From NCBI RefSeq assembly GCF_014650715.1, contig NZ_BMVM01000026.1, positions 1 through 64,000 on the forward strand: a stretch of 64,000 bases of DNA. Reading direction: 5' to 3'. This DNA comes from Streptomyces bluensis. Its GTDB lineage: Bacteria > Actinomycetota > Actinomycetes > Streptomycetales > Streptomycetaceae. Position numbers and translations under genes: made by a program. Shown in pieces: positions 16,343-27,298 of the stretch. Each line of letters opens with the position of its first letter. Positions within the stretch are counted from its first letter, which is position 1. Below the pieces are notes generated by a model, which saw nothing but the letters and a program-made list of their open reading frames with translations, made no database searches and was not told the origin of the DNA.

Positions 16343-17578
16343 ATGCCCCCCTTCGACGTCCCCGAGGGCGACCCCTTCGGCCCGCACAACCTTCCGTACG
16401 GCGTTTTCTCCCGGCCCGGCTCCGAGTCCCGAACCGTCGGCGTCCGCCTGGGCGACCACGTCCTCGACGCGGGAGCCGCGGCACGAGCCCTTTCCTCCCC
16501 CTACGCCGCCGTCCTCTCCCAACCCACCCTCAACCCGCTCCTCGCAGCGGGCCGCACCACGTGGTCGGATGTCCGCCGAGCCCTCACCGCCTGGCTGACC
16601 GTCCCGTCCCACCAGGAGACGATCGCCCCCCACCTCCATCCCCTCACCTCTGTCACCCTCCACCTTCCCTTCGAGGTCGCGGACTACGTCGACTTCTACG
16701 CCTCCGAGAACCACGCCCGGAACGTCGGCCAGATCTTCCGCCCCGACGCCGTGGACTCGCTGACCCCCAACTGGAAGCACATGCCGATCGGTTACCACGG
16801 CCGGTCCGGCACCGTCGTCGTCTCGGGCACCGAGGTGGTGCGCCCCGCGGGCCAGCGCAAGCCCCCCACCGACCCCGCCCCCGTCTTCGGCCCCTCCACC
16901 CGCCTGGACATCGAGGCCGAGGTCGGCTTCCTGGTGGGAACGCCCTCGCCCATGGGCACCGCGGTCCCCCTCTCCTCCTTCCGGGACCACGTCTTCGGCC
17001 TGTGTCTCCTGAACGACTGGTCGGCGCGGGATGTCCAGGCCTGGGAGTACGTGCCCCTCGGCCCGTTCCTCGGCAAGTCCTTCGCCACGTCCGTCTCGGC
17101 ATGGATCACCCCGCTCGACGCCCTGGAGGAGGCCCGCGTGGCTCCGCCCGAGCGGACGCACAACCTGCTGCCCTACCTGGACGACACCGCCGAGGAACCC
17201 AGCGGCTACGACCTCCGCGTCTCCGTGGCGATCAACGGCCACGTCGTCTCCGAGCCGCCGTTCTCGACCATGTACTGGACGGCCGCGCAGCAGTTGACCC
17301 ACATGACGGTGAACGGCGCGTCCCTGCGCACGGGCGACCTGTACGGCTCCGGAACGGTCAGCGGCCCCTCGGAACGCGAGCGCGGCTCCCTCCTGGAACT
17401 CACCTGGAACGGCCGCGACCCCCTCGAACTCCCCGACGGCAAGCGCACCTTCCTGGAGGACGGCGACGAGGTCACCCTCACGGCCTGGGCCCCGGGACCC
17501 GATGGCACGCGCGTGGGACTGGGCGAGGTGAGGGGCCGGGTCGTACCGAATCCCTCCGGGGGTGTGTCCGGTCGGTAG
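16343..17578 (+). CDS. fahA: fumarylacetoacetase
   Basis: A 411-residue enzyme of tyrosine/homogentisate breakdown that splits 4-fumarylacetoacetate into fumarate and acetoacetate. Family features in order: an N-terminal SH3-like domain (PYGVFSRPG), DFYASENHARNVGQIFRP (metal Asp and catalytic His region, about residue 120), NWKHMPIGYHGRSGTVVVSG, EAEVGFLVG with metal Glu residues, GLCLLNDWSARDVQAWEY with the metal Asp, LGPFLGKSFATSVSAW, and the C-terminal GSGTVSGP. Start ATG at 16343 has GAGG upstream; the frame is open further but without signals. Convergent with the Nudix gene. Confidence 0.95.
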   Translation: MPPFDVPEGDPFGPHNLPYGVFSRPGSESRTVGVRLGDHVLDAGAAARALSSPYAAVLSQPTLNPLLAAGRTTWSDVRRALTAWLTVPSHQETIAPHLHPLTSVTLHLPFEVADYVDFYASENHARNVGQIFRPDAVDSLTPNWKHMPIGYHGRSGTVVVSGTEVVRPAGQRKPPTDPAPVFGPSTRLDIEAEVGFLVGTPSPMGTAVPLSSFRDHVFGLCLLNDWSARDVQAWEYVPLGPFLGKSFATSVSAWITPLDALEEARVAPPERTHNLLPYLDDTAEEPSGYDLRVSVAINGHVVSEPPFSTMYWTAAQQLTHMTVNGASLRTGDLYGSGTVSGPSERERGSLLELTWNGRDPLELPDGKRTFLEDGDEVTLTAWAPGPDGTRVGLGEVRGRVVPNPSGGVSGR

Positions 17579-17630
17579 CGTCTGCCGGGTGCTGCCCGTG
17601 GCCAAGACCTGTGGCCGAGAGCCGTCGAGA

Positions 17631-18088
17631 TCACCGTGGCCTTCGGAGGTGACGCTGAGCCGAACCGGGCGGCGGTTTCCCGGGCAGCACCCGCTCGAAG
17701 AACTCCCGGTCCTCCGCGAAGGTCGGCTCCAGTGCCAGGAACTCCTCCACCGTGACCCACCGCGCGTCGCTCACCTCGCCCGGTTGCATGACGACCTCCC
17801 CCTCCGCCTCTCCCACGTCCGCTGTCCACCAGTGCAGCCGGAACTGCCGGTCGTCCGTCTCCGACTCCCACACCTTCGCCAGCGGGGTCACTTCCAGTCC
17901 CACCTCCTCGCGGACCTCCCGGACCACTGCCTCCGCCTGGCTCTCCCTCGGCTCGACCTTCCCGCTGAGCGGCGCCCAGTAGCCCGACCGCCGGGCCCGC
18001 GGTCCGCGCTCTATGACGAGCACGCGATCCCCGCGCCGCAGCACGGCGACGATGGCGTCCCGCTGCCCCGGCTCGTCCCGCAGGTCCA

Positions 18089-18089
<1 letters not shown>
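17631..18089 (-). CDS. Nudix hydrolase
   Basis: A 152-residue MutT-like protein. The Nudix box runs from Gly in GKVEPRESQAEAVVREVREE through VGL (about residues 43-65), with the REVREE Glu residues that bind Mg. It begins MDLRDEPGQRDAIVAVLRRG. The substrate (a nucleoside diphosphate derivative) is not predictable. The ATG overlaps the recQ stop (TGATG), so translation is coupled to recQ, a pairing consistent with genome maintenance, although that link is inference. Confidence 0.9.
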
Positions 18090-20131
<2,042 letters not shown>

Positions 20132-20262
20132 CACCCATCCCCCGTGTATCGTCCGCGCCGTCCGCGAAGCCCGCGCCACCCGCGTCGTCTGTGTTTCCTC
20201 CAGCACTTGCCACGATAGGGGCCCGCACCGACAGCCTCAGAGTTATCCACAGGGCAAACGAC

Positions 20263-20294
20263 GGGACCCGGCCCCCCTGAGGAGACCGGGTCCC
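20263..20294 (-). terminator. terminator of the nuo operon
   Basis: A perfect 9-bp stem GGGACCCGG (20263-20271) with CCGGGTCCC (20286-20294), 28 bases beyond the nuoN stop and before recQ on the same strand. It separates the two transcription units. Confidence 0.75.
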
Positions 20295-20321
20295 ACCCGT
20301 GCCGCGTCGCTCAGTGGAGCG

Positions 20322-21971
20322 TCACCGCACGAACACTCCCGCCTGTCCCGCCAGGTCCAGGAAGTACTGCGGCGCCACACCGAGCACAAGCGTGACCGCC
20401 ACGCCCACCCCGATCGCTGTCATGGTCAGCGGCGACGGCACGGCGACCGTCGGCCCTTCGGGGCGCGGCTGGCTGAAGAACATCAGCACGATCACGCGGA
20501 TGTAGAAGAACGCCGCGATGGCCGACGAGATCACACCGATCACGACGATCGCTCCCGCCCCGCTCTCGGCCGCCGCCTTGAACACGGCGAACTTCCCGGC
20601 GAACCCGGAGGTCAGCGGGATGCCCGCGAAGGCCAGCAGGAACACCGCGAACACGGCCGCCACCAGCGGAGACCTGCGTCCGAGCCCGGCCCACTTGGAC
20701 AGGTGGGTGGCCTCGCCGCCCGCGTCCCGTACGAGGGTGACCACCGCAAAGGCGCCGATCGTCACGAACGAGTACGCGCCCAGGTAGAACAGCACCGATG
20801 AGACGCCGTCTGGCGAGGTCGCGATGACACCCGCGAGGATGAATCCGGCGTGCGCGATCGACGAGTACGCCAGCAGCCGCTTGATGTCGGTCTGGGTGAT
20901 CGCGACGATGGCACCGCCCAGCATGGTGACGATCGCGACGGCCCACATGACCGGCCGCCAGTCCCAGCGCAGACCGGGCAGGACGACGTACAGGAGCCTG
21001 AGCAGGGCGCCGAAGGCCGCCACCTTCGTCGCCGCCGCCATGAAGCCCGTCACCGGGGTCGGCGCGCCCTGGTAGACGTCCGGCGTCCACATGTGGAACG
21101 GCACCGCGCCCACCTTGAACAGCAGGCCCATGACCAGCATCGCGCCACCGACGAGCAGCAGCGCGTCGTTGCCCATGGTGGCGGCGAGCGCCGGGCTGAC
21201 GTTCTGGACGGTGCCGTCGACGACCTGGGCGATCGTCGCGTACGACACCGAGCCCGCGTATCCGTACAGCAGCGCGATACCGAACAGGGTGAACGCGGAG
21301 GCGAAGGCGCCCAGCAGGAAGTACTTGACGGCGGCTTCCTGCGACATGAGCCGCTTGCGGCGGGCCACGGCGCACAGCAGGTACAGCGGCAGCGAGAAGA
21401 CTTCGAGGGCGATGAACAGGGTCAGCAGGTCGTTCGCCGCCGGGAAGATCAGCATGCCGCCGATCGCGAAGAGCAGCAGCGGGAACACCTCGGTGGTGGC
21501 GAACCCGGCCTTCACCGCGGCCTTCTCGCTGTCGCTGCCCGGCACGGACGCGGCCTGTGCGGCGAACGAGTCGACGCGTTTGCCGTGCGCCGCCGGGTCC
21601 AGCCGCCGCTCGGCGAAGGTGAACACGCCGAGCAGTCCGGCCAGCAGGATCGTGCCCTGCAGGAACAGGGCCGGTCCGTCGACGGCGATGGCGCCCATCG
21701 CCGCGATGCCGGCCTTCGTGGTGGCGTATCCGCCCGCGGCGAGCCCGACGACCGCCGCGAAGGAGGCCGCGAGTGCGACGATCGCCACGAACACCTGGGC
21801 GTAGTAGCGGGACCTGCGCGGCACGAAGGCCTCGATCAGCACCCCGAGGATCGCCGCCCCGATGACGATCAGGGTGGGCGACAACTGCCCGTACTCGATC
21901 TTCGGCGCCTGGATCTTCTCGATCGGATCGGCTGCCATTGTCCACAGGCTGTGGACGGCTGATGCGCTCAC
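20322..21971 (-). CDS. nuoN: NADH-quinone oxidoreductase subunit N
   Basis: A 549-residue antiporter-like membrane subunit of complex I with about 14 helices. The Mrp-type core includes LFIALEVFSLPLYLLCA with the helix-5 Glu, the Lys-bearing LLFKVGAVPFHMWTPDVYQGAP segment, and TQTDIKRLLAYSSIAHAGFI. It is one of three proton-translocating channels. GTG at 21971 overlaps the nuoM stop as GTGA; an internal ATG at 21938 is possible, but the overlap favours GTG. It is the last gene of the operon. Confidence 0.95.
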   Translation of the reverse strand: MSASAVHSLWTMAADPIEKIQAPKIEYGQLSPTLIVIGAAILGVLIEAFVPRRSRYYAQVFVAIVALAASFAAVVGLAAGGYATTKAGIAAMGAIAVDGPALFLQGTILLAGLLGVFTFAERRLDPAAHGKRVDSFAAQAASVPGSDSEKAAVKAGFATTEVFPLLLFAIGGMLIFPAANDLLTLFIALEVFSLPLYLLCAVARRKRLMSQEAAVKYFLLGAFASAFTLFGIALLYGYAGSVSYATIAQVVDGTVQNVSPALAATMGNDALLLVGGAMLVMGLLFKVGAVPFHMWTPDVYQGAPTPVTGFMAAATKVAAFGALLRLLYVVLPGLRWDWRPVMWAVAIVTMLGGAIVAITQTDIKRLLAYSSIAHAGFILAGVIATSPDGVSSVLFYLGAYSFVTIGAFAVVTLVRDAGGEATHLSKWAGLGRRSPLVAAVFAVFLLAFAGIPLTSGFAGKFAVFKAAAESGAGAIVVIGVISSAIAAFFYIRVIVLMFFSQPRPEGPTVAVPSPLTMTAIGVGVAVTLVLGVAPQYFLDLAGQAGVFVR

Positions 21972-23539
21972 TTGGCCGCCTCCACCTCGGGCTGGGGGTC
22001 CTTCTTATGGACGTCGGACATGGTCTGCTTCACCGCCGGGTTGACGATGTCGGTGACCGGCTTCGGGTAGACGCCCAGGAAGATCAGCAGCACGACCAGC
22101 GGGGCGACCACCACGAGTTCCCGCACCCTGAGGTCGGGCATGTGTTTGACCTCGGCCTTCACCGGGCCCGTCATCGTCCTCTGGTAGAGGACGAGGGTGT
22201 AGAGGGCGGCGAGGACGATGCCGAAGGTGGCGATGATCCCGACCACCGGGTAGCGCGAGAACGTGCCGACCAGGACCAGGAACTCGCTGACGAACGGTGC
22301 GAGCCCGGGCAGGGAGAGGGTCGCGAGGCCGCCGATCAGGAAGGTGCCGGCGAGCACCGGAGCGACCTTCTGCACGCCGCCGTAGTCGGCGATGAGCCGC
22401 GACCCGCGCCGCGAGATCAGGAAGCCCGCCACGAGCATGAGCGCGGCGGTCGAGATCCCGTGGTTGACCATGTAGAGCGTGGCGCCCGACTGCCCCTGGC
22501 TGGTCATCGCGAAGATGCCCATGATGATGAAGCCGAAGTGCGAGATCGACGCGTACGCCACCAGGCGCTTGATGTCGCGCTGGCCGACAGCGAGCAGTGC
22601 TCCGTAGATGATGCTGATGAGGGCGAGGACGAGGATGGCGGGCGTCGCCCACTTGCTCGCCTCCGGGAACAGCTGGAGGCAGAAGCGCAGCATCGCGAAG
22701 GTGCCCACCTTGTCGACGACCGCCGTGATCAGGACGGCGACCGGGGCGGTGGCCTCCCCCATGGCGTTCGGCAGCCAGGTGTGCAGCGGCCACAGGGGCG
22801 CCTTCACCGCGAACGCGAAGAAGAAGCCGAGGAACAGCCACCGCTCCGTGCTGGTCGCCATGTTCAGCGAACCGTTGGCGCGGGCCTCGGCGATCTCCGT
22901 GAGCGAGAAGTTCCCCGCGACCACGTACAGGCCGATGACCGCGGCCAGCATGATGAGGCCGCCGACCAGGTTGTAGAGGAGGAACTTCACGGCCGCGTAC
23001 GACCGTTGCGTCGCGGCCGTCTCCTCTCCGTGCTCGTGGGCACGGTCCCCGAAGCCGCCGATGAGGAAGTACATCGGGATGAGCATGGCTTCGAAGAAGA
23101 TGTAGAAGAGGAAGACGTCGGTGGCCTCGAAGGAGATGATCACCATCGCCTCGACGGCCAGGATCAGGGCGAAGAAGCCCTGTGTCGGCCGCCACCGCTT
23201 GCTGCCCGTCTCCAGCGGGTCGGCGTCGTGCCAGCCCGCGAGGATGATGAACGGGATCAGCACGGCCGTGAGCGCGATCAGCGCCACCGCGATGCCGTCC
23301 ACGCCCAGCTCGTACCGCACCCCGAACTCCGGGATCCAGGCGTGGGACTCAGTGAGTTGGTAGCGGGCGCCGTCCGGGTCGAAGCGCACGAGCACGGTCA
23401 CGGCGAGCGCGAGTGTGGCCAGCGAGACCACCAGCGCCAGCCATTTGGCGGCGGTGCGCTTGGCGGCCGGTACGGCGGCCGTGGCGATCGCCCCGAGGGC
23501 CGGGAGCACCGCCGTCGCTGTCAGCAGAGGAAAGGACAT
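21968..23539 (-). CDS. nuoM: NADH-quinone oxidoreductase subunit M
   Basis: A 523-residue antiporter-like subunit starting MSFPLLTATAVLPALGAI. Landmarks: FLFYIFFEAMLIPMYFLIG with the essential helix-5 Glu, LFLGFFFAFAVKAPLWPLHTWLPNAM with the helix-7 Lys, and VGQRDIKRLVAYASISHFGFI. ATG at 23539 begins 5 bases after the nuoL stop; the stop overlaps nuoN by 4. It forms part of the proton-pumping membrane arm. Confidence 0.95.
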   Translation of the reverse strand: MSFPLLTATAVLPALGAIATAAVPAAKRTAAKWLALVVSLATLALAVTVLVRFDPDGARYQLTESHAWIPEFGVRYELGVDGIAVALIALTAVLIPFIILAGWHDADPLETGSKRWRPTQGFFALILAVEAMVIISFEATDVFLFYIFFEAMLIPMYFLIGGFGDRAHEHGEETAATQRSYAAVKFLLYNLVGGLIMLAAVIGLYVVAGNFSLTEIAEARANGSLNMATSTERWLFLGFFFAFAVKAPLWPLHTWLPNAMGEATAPVAVLITAVVDKVGTFAMLRFCLQLFPEASKWATPAILVLALISIIYGALLAVGQRDIKRLVAYASISHFGFIIMGIFAMTSQGQSGATLYMVNHGISTAALMLVAGFLISRRGSRLIADYGGVQKVAPVLAGTFLIGGLATLSLPGLAPFVSEFLVLVGTFSRYPVVGIIATFGIVLAALYTLVLYQRTMTGPVKAEVKHMPDLRVRELVVVAPLVVLLIFLGVYPKPVTDIVNPAVKQTMSDVHKKDPQPEVEAAK

Positions 23540-23544
23540 CGGTA

Positions 23545-25515
23545 TCAGACCGCCCTCATCAGCAGGGTCGCGGCGATGAGGACCGCCGCACCGCCGAACA
23601 TCGAGACCGCGTACGACCGCGCGAAGCCGTTCTGCAGCCTGCGCAGCCGTCCGGAAAGGCCGCCCATCGTGGCTGCCGTGCCGTTGACGACGCCGTCGAC
23701 CAGCGTGTGGTCGACGTACACCAGGGAGCGCGTGAGGTGTTCGCCGCCGCGGACCAGGACGACGTGGTTGAAGTCGTCCTGGAGGAGGTCGCGCCGGGCG
23801 GCCCGGGTGAGCAGCGATCCGCGCGGGGCGACGACCGGGACGGGACGGCGCCCGTACTGGGCGTAGGCGAAGCCGACGCCGACGACCATCACGGCCACGG
23901 TGGAGAGCGTGACCGTCAGCGCGCTGACCGGCGGGTGGCCGTGCTCGAAGCCGGTGACCGGCTCCAGCCACTTCACGAACCGCTCGCCGATGCCGAAGAA
24001 CGCGCCCGCGAAGACCGAGCCGACGGCCAGCACGATCATGGGGATCGTCATGACCTTGGGAGATTCGTGCGGGTGCGGTTCGGCGTGCGCGCCGCGAGTC
24101 TCGGCGGCGGGCTCCACGCTGGGCTCGGCCGGGGACGGTGTGGGGGCGTGGCGCCAGCGTTCTTCTCCGAAGAACGTCATCAGCATCACCCGCGTCATGT
24201 AGAACGCCGTGATGGCCGCGCCCAGCAGGGCCGCGCCGCCGAGGATCCAGCCCTCGGCGCCGCCCTTGGCGAACGCCGCCTCGATGATCTTGTCCTTGGA
24301 GAAGAAGCCGGACAGGCCGGGGAAGCCGATGATCGCGAGGTAGCCGAGGCCGAACGTCACGAAGGTGATCGGCATGTACTTCCGCAGGCCGCCGTACTTG
24401 CGCATGTCCACCTCGTCGTTCATGCCGTGCATGACCGATCCGGCGCCGAGGAACAGCCCGGCCTTGAAGAAGCCGTGCGTCACCAGATGCATGATCGCGA
24501 AGGCGTAGCCGATGGGGCCGAGGCCCGCGGCCAGCACCATGTAGCCGATCTGCGACATGGTCGACCCGGCGAGAGCCTTCTTGATGTCGTCCTTCGCGCA
24601 ACCGACGATCGCACCGAAGAGGAGCGTGACCGCGCCGACCACGGTGACGGCCAGCTGTGCGTCGGGCGCCGCGTTGAAGATGTCCCCGGAGCGGACGATC
24701 AGATAGACACCCGCGGTCACCATGGTCGCGGCGTGGATGAGGGCCGAGACCGGGGTCGGGCCCTCCATCGCGTCGCCGAGCCAGGACTGCAGCGGCACCT
24801 GGGCGGACTTTCCGCAGGCGGCGAGCAGCAGCATCAGGCCGATGGCGGTGAGCTTGCCCTCGCTGCCCGGCGCGTCAGCGCCTGATGTCAGAGCACCGGT
24901 GGCCTGAAAGACCGGCCCGAAGGCGAAGGTCCCGAAGGTGGTGAACATCAGCATGATGGCGATGGACAGACCCATGTCGCCGACACGGTTGACCAGGAAG
25001 GCCTTCTTCGCGGCGGTCGCGGCGCTGGGCTTGTGCTGCCAGAAGCCGATCAGCAGGTACGAGGCGAGACCCACGCCTTCCCAGCCGACGTACAGCAGCA
25101 GGTAGTTGTCGGCGACGACGAGCAGCAGCATCGCCGCGAGGAACAGGTTGAGATAACCGAAGAAGCGGCGTCGGCGCTCGTCGTGCTCCATGTACCCGAT
25201 CGAGTACAGATGGATGAGGGAGCCGACTCCCGTGATGAGCAGGACGAACGTCATCGACAGCTGGTCGAGTTGGAAGCCGACGTTCGCCTGGAAGCCCTCG
25301 ACCGGGATCCAGCTGAACAGGTGCTGCATCAGGGTCCGGTTTTCGGGGCTCTTGCCCAGCATGTCGGCGAAGAGGACGACGCCGAGCACAAAGGAGACGG
25401 CCGCGAGAGCCGTGCCGATCCAGTGACCGACGGCGTCGAGGCGCCGGCCGCCGCACAACAGGACGGCCGCTCCGAGCAGGGGCGCCGCCACCAGCAGCGC
25501 AATCAGGTTCTCCAC
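23545..25515 (-). CDS. nuoL: NADH-quinone oxidoreductase subunit L
   Basis: A 656-residue distal membrane subunit. The GTG start gives MENLIALLVAAPLLGAAV. The antiporter core contains YVGWEGVGLASYLLIGFW with the helix-5 Glu, KSAQVPLQSWLGDAMEGPTP with the helix-7 Lys, and CAKDDIKKALAGSTMSQIGYM. A charged loop (about 480-510, rich in Pro/Glu/His) and a long C-terminal region follow, which in this family carry the lateral helix and final anchor. The 15-base gap after nuoK is one of the few spacings in the operon. Confidence 0.95.
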   Translation of the reverse strand: MENLIALLVAAPLLGAAVLLCGGRRLDAVGHWIGTALAAVSFVLGVVLFADMLGKSPENRTLMQHLFSWIPVEGFQANVGFQLDQLSMTFVLLITGVGSLIHLYSIGYMEHDERRRRFFGYLNLFLAAMLLLVVADNYLLLYVGWEGVGLASYLLIGFWQHKPSAATAAKKAFLVNRVGDMGLSIAIMLMFTTFGTFAFGPVFQATGALTSGADAPGSEGKLTAIGLMLLLAACGKSAQVPLQSWLGDAMEGPTPVSALIHAATMVTAGVYLIVRSGDIFNAAPDAQLAVTVVGAVTLLFGAIVGCAKDDIKKALAGSTMSQIGYMVLAAGLGPIGYAFAIMHLVTHGFFKAGLFLGAGSVMHGMNDEVDMRKYGGLRKYMPITFVTFGLGYLAIIGFPGLSGFFSKDKIIEAAFAKGGAEGWILGGAALLGAAITAFYMTRVMLMTFFGEERWRHAPTPSPAEPSVEPAAETRGAHAEPHPHESPKVMTIPMIVLAVGSVFAGAFFGIGERFVKWLEPVTGFEHGHPPVSALTVTLSTVAVMVVGVGFAYAQYGRRPVPVVAPRGSLLTRAARRDLLQDDFNHVVLVRGGEHLTRSLVYVDHTLVDGVVNGTAATMGGLSGRLRRLQNGFARSYAVSMFGGAAVLIAATLLMRAV

Positions 25516-25530
25516 GATTCTTCCGACCCC

Positions 25531-25830
25531 TTACAGCTTCATCAGGCTGGCGTCGTCGACCGAGGCCGAGTGGCGGGCACGGAACACCGACACGATGATC
25601 GCGAGTCCGACCACGACCTCCGCCGCGGCGACGACCATCGTGAAGAAGGCGATGATCTGGCCGTCGAGGTTGCCGTGCATCCGGGAGAAGGCGACGAACG
25701 CGAGGTTGCAGGCGTTGAGCATCAGCTCCACGCACATGAACACCACGATCGCGTTCCGCCTGATGAGCACTCCGGTGGCGCCGATCGTGAACAACAGGGC
25801 AGCGAGATACAGGTAGTTGACGGGATTCAC
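25531..25830 (-). CDS. nuoK: NADH-quinone oxidoreductase subunit K
   Basis: A 99-residue protein with three membrane helices. It contains the two buried Glu residues typical of NuoK, in VVFMCVELMLNACNLAF and MVVAAAEVVVGLAI, which belong to the central axis of charged residues coupling quinone reduction to proton pumping. GTG at 25830 overlaps the nuoJ stop as GTGA. The length is normal for the family. Confidence 0.95.
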   Translation of the reverse strand: MNPVNYLYLAALLFTIGATGVLIRRNAIVVFMCVELMLNACNLAFVAFSRMHGNLDGQIIAFFTMVVAAAEVVVGLAIIVSVFRARHSASVDDASLMKL

Positions 25831-26660
25831 TTCGAGGCCTCCCCGCTGTTCGAGCCCCCGCTGTTCGAGCGCTCCAGGCGGTCCTCAGCGCGCTGCTCCA
25901 GTGCCTTGAGGTCATTGAGCGCCTCGGTCGACACGTCACGGATCTGACCGCGGTCCCGCAGCGTCTTGCTGACGGTGAGCTCGGACGGGGTGCCGTCCGG
26001 GAGGAGGCCCGCGATGTCCACCGCGTTGTGCCGTGCGTACACGCCGGGCGCCGGCAGCGGCGGGACGTGCTTGCCCTCGCGGACGCGCTGCTCGGCCAGC
26101 TCGCGCTGGGTCTTGGCGCGCTCGGTGCGCTCGCGGTGGGTGAGCACCATGGCGCCCACCGCGGCCGTGATGAGCAGGGCGCCGGTGAGCTCGAAGGCGA
26201 AGACGTACTTCGTGAAGATGAGCGCGGCGAGGCCTTGCACGTTGCCGTTCGCGTTCGCCTGGCCCAGGCCGTTGAACTCCTTCAGCGAGGCGTTGCCGAT
26301 GCCCGCGGTCAGCAGGATGCCGAAGCCGAGGCCACACAGAAGAGCCAGCCAACGCTGGCCCTTGATGGTCTCTTTCAAGGAGTCCGCCGCGGTGACGCCG
26401 ACCAGCATCACCACGAACAGGAACAGCATCATGATCGCGCCGGTGTAGACGACGATCTGCACGATGCCCAGGAAGTAGGCGCCGTTGGCGAGGTAGAACA
26501 CCGCCAGGACGATCATGGTGCCGGCGAGGCAGAGCGCGCTGTGCACGGCCTTCTTCATGAAGACGGTGCACAGGGCGCCGATCACGGCGATCGTGCCGAG
26601 CACCCAGAACTGGAACGCCTCACCGGTGGAGGTGGTGTAGGCGGCGAGCTGTGCGGTCAT
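25827..26660 (-). CDS. nuoJ: NADH-quinone oxidoreductase subunit J
   Basis: 277 residues. The first 165 carry five membrane helices with the NuoJ signature GIVQIVVYTGAIMMLFLFVVML (given in part: VQIVVYTGAIMMLFLFV), whose helix 3 includes the pi-bulge region. The last 100 or so residues are a hydrophilic tail (ERTERAKTQRELAEQ, ALNDLKALEQRAEDRLE) absent from E. coli NuoJ and usual in actinomycetes. ATG at 26660 overlaps the nuoI stop by 4. Confidence 0.95.
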   Translation of the reverse strand: MTAQLAAYTTSTGEAFQFWVLGTIAVIGALCTVFMKKAVHSALCLAGTMIVLAVFYLANGAYFLGIVQIVVYTGAIMMLFLFVVMLVGVTAADSLKETIKGQRWLALLCGLGFGILLTAGIGNASLKEFNGLGQANANGNVQGLAALIFTKYVFAFELTGALLITAAVGAMVLTHRERTERAKTQRELAEQRVREGKHVPPLPAPGVYARHNAVDIAGLLPDGTPSELTVSKTLRDRGQIRDVSTEALNDLKALEQRAEDRLERSNSGGSNSGEASK

Positions 26661-27298
26661 CGGCCGATCACCTTCTTCGACGCCGGCTCGTCCTCACCGA
26701 AGGTGGAGGCCCCTTCCTGCGGGACCTCGCCCTTGGAGAGGGCGACCTGACGCTCCGTACCGGGCGCGGCCTCGGTGACGAGTCCCCGGTAGTAGTCCTG
26801 CTCGTCCATGCCGGGGTAGATCGCGTGTGGCGTGTCGACCATGTCCTCTTCGAGGCCGGCGAGCAGCTGCTCCTTGGTGTAGATGAGGTTGGCGCGACTG
26901 GAGTCGGCCAGCTCGAACTCGTTGGTCATCGTCAGCGCGCGCGTGGGGCATGCCTCGATGCACAGGCCGCAGAGGATGCAGCGGGCGTAGTTGATCTGGT
27001 AGACGCGGCCGTACCGCTCGCCCGGCGAGTAGCGCTCCTCGTCCGTGTTGTCCGCGCCCTCCACGTAGATCGCGTCGGCGGGACAGGCCCAGGCGCACAG
27101 CTCGCAGCCGATGCACTTCTCCAGGCCGTCCGGATGGCGGTTGAGCTGGTGCCGGCCGTGGAACCGCGGTGCGGTGGTCTTCTGCTGCTCCGGATACTGC
27201 TCGGTCAGCCGCTTCTTGAACATGGCCTTGAAGGTCACGCCGAAGCCGGCGACGGGGTTCTGGAAACCCGGCTTGGTCTCCTTCGGCTCATCAGCCAT
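26657..27298 (-). CDS. nuoI: NADH-quinone oxidoreductase subunit I
   Basis: A 213-residue ferredoxin-like subunit of the hydrophilic arm. It binds two 4Fe-4S clusters (N6a, N6b): Cys62, 65, 68, 72 in CIGCELCAWACP, and Cys107, 110, 113, 117 in CILCGLCIEACP. ATG at 27298 gives MADEPKETKPG; the longer frame to 27358 overlaps nuoH too far to be likely. It overlaps the nuoH 3' end by 8 bases. The C-terminal 60 residues are an acidic extension. Confidence 0.95.
   Translation of the reverse strand: MADEPKETKPGFQNPVAGFGVTFKAMFKKRLTEQYPEQQKTTAPRFHGRHQLNRHPDGLEKCIGCELCAWACPADAIYVEGADNTDEERYSPGERYGRVYQINYARCILCGLCIEACPTRALTMTNEFELADSSRANLIYTKEQLLAGLEEDMVDTPHAIYPGMDEQDYYRGLVTEAAPGTERQVALSKGEVPQEGASTFGEDEPASKKVIGR

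Noticed and set aside
20311..21945. Long minus-strand frame overlapping nuoN
   Set aside because: Arg/Gly-rich out-of-phase shadow of nuoN; the true frame shows all the antiporter motifs.
21938..23866. 642-codon plus-strand frame over nuoM/nuoL
   Set aside because: Antisense shadow rich in Asp/Glu/His/Arg, typical of the complement of high-GC coding DNA.
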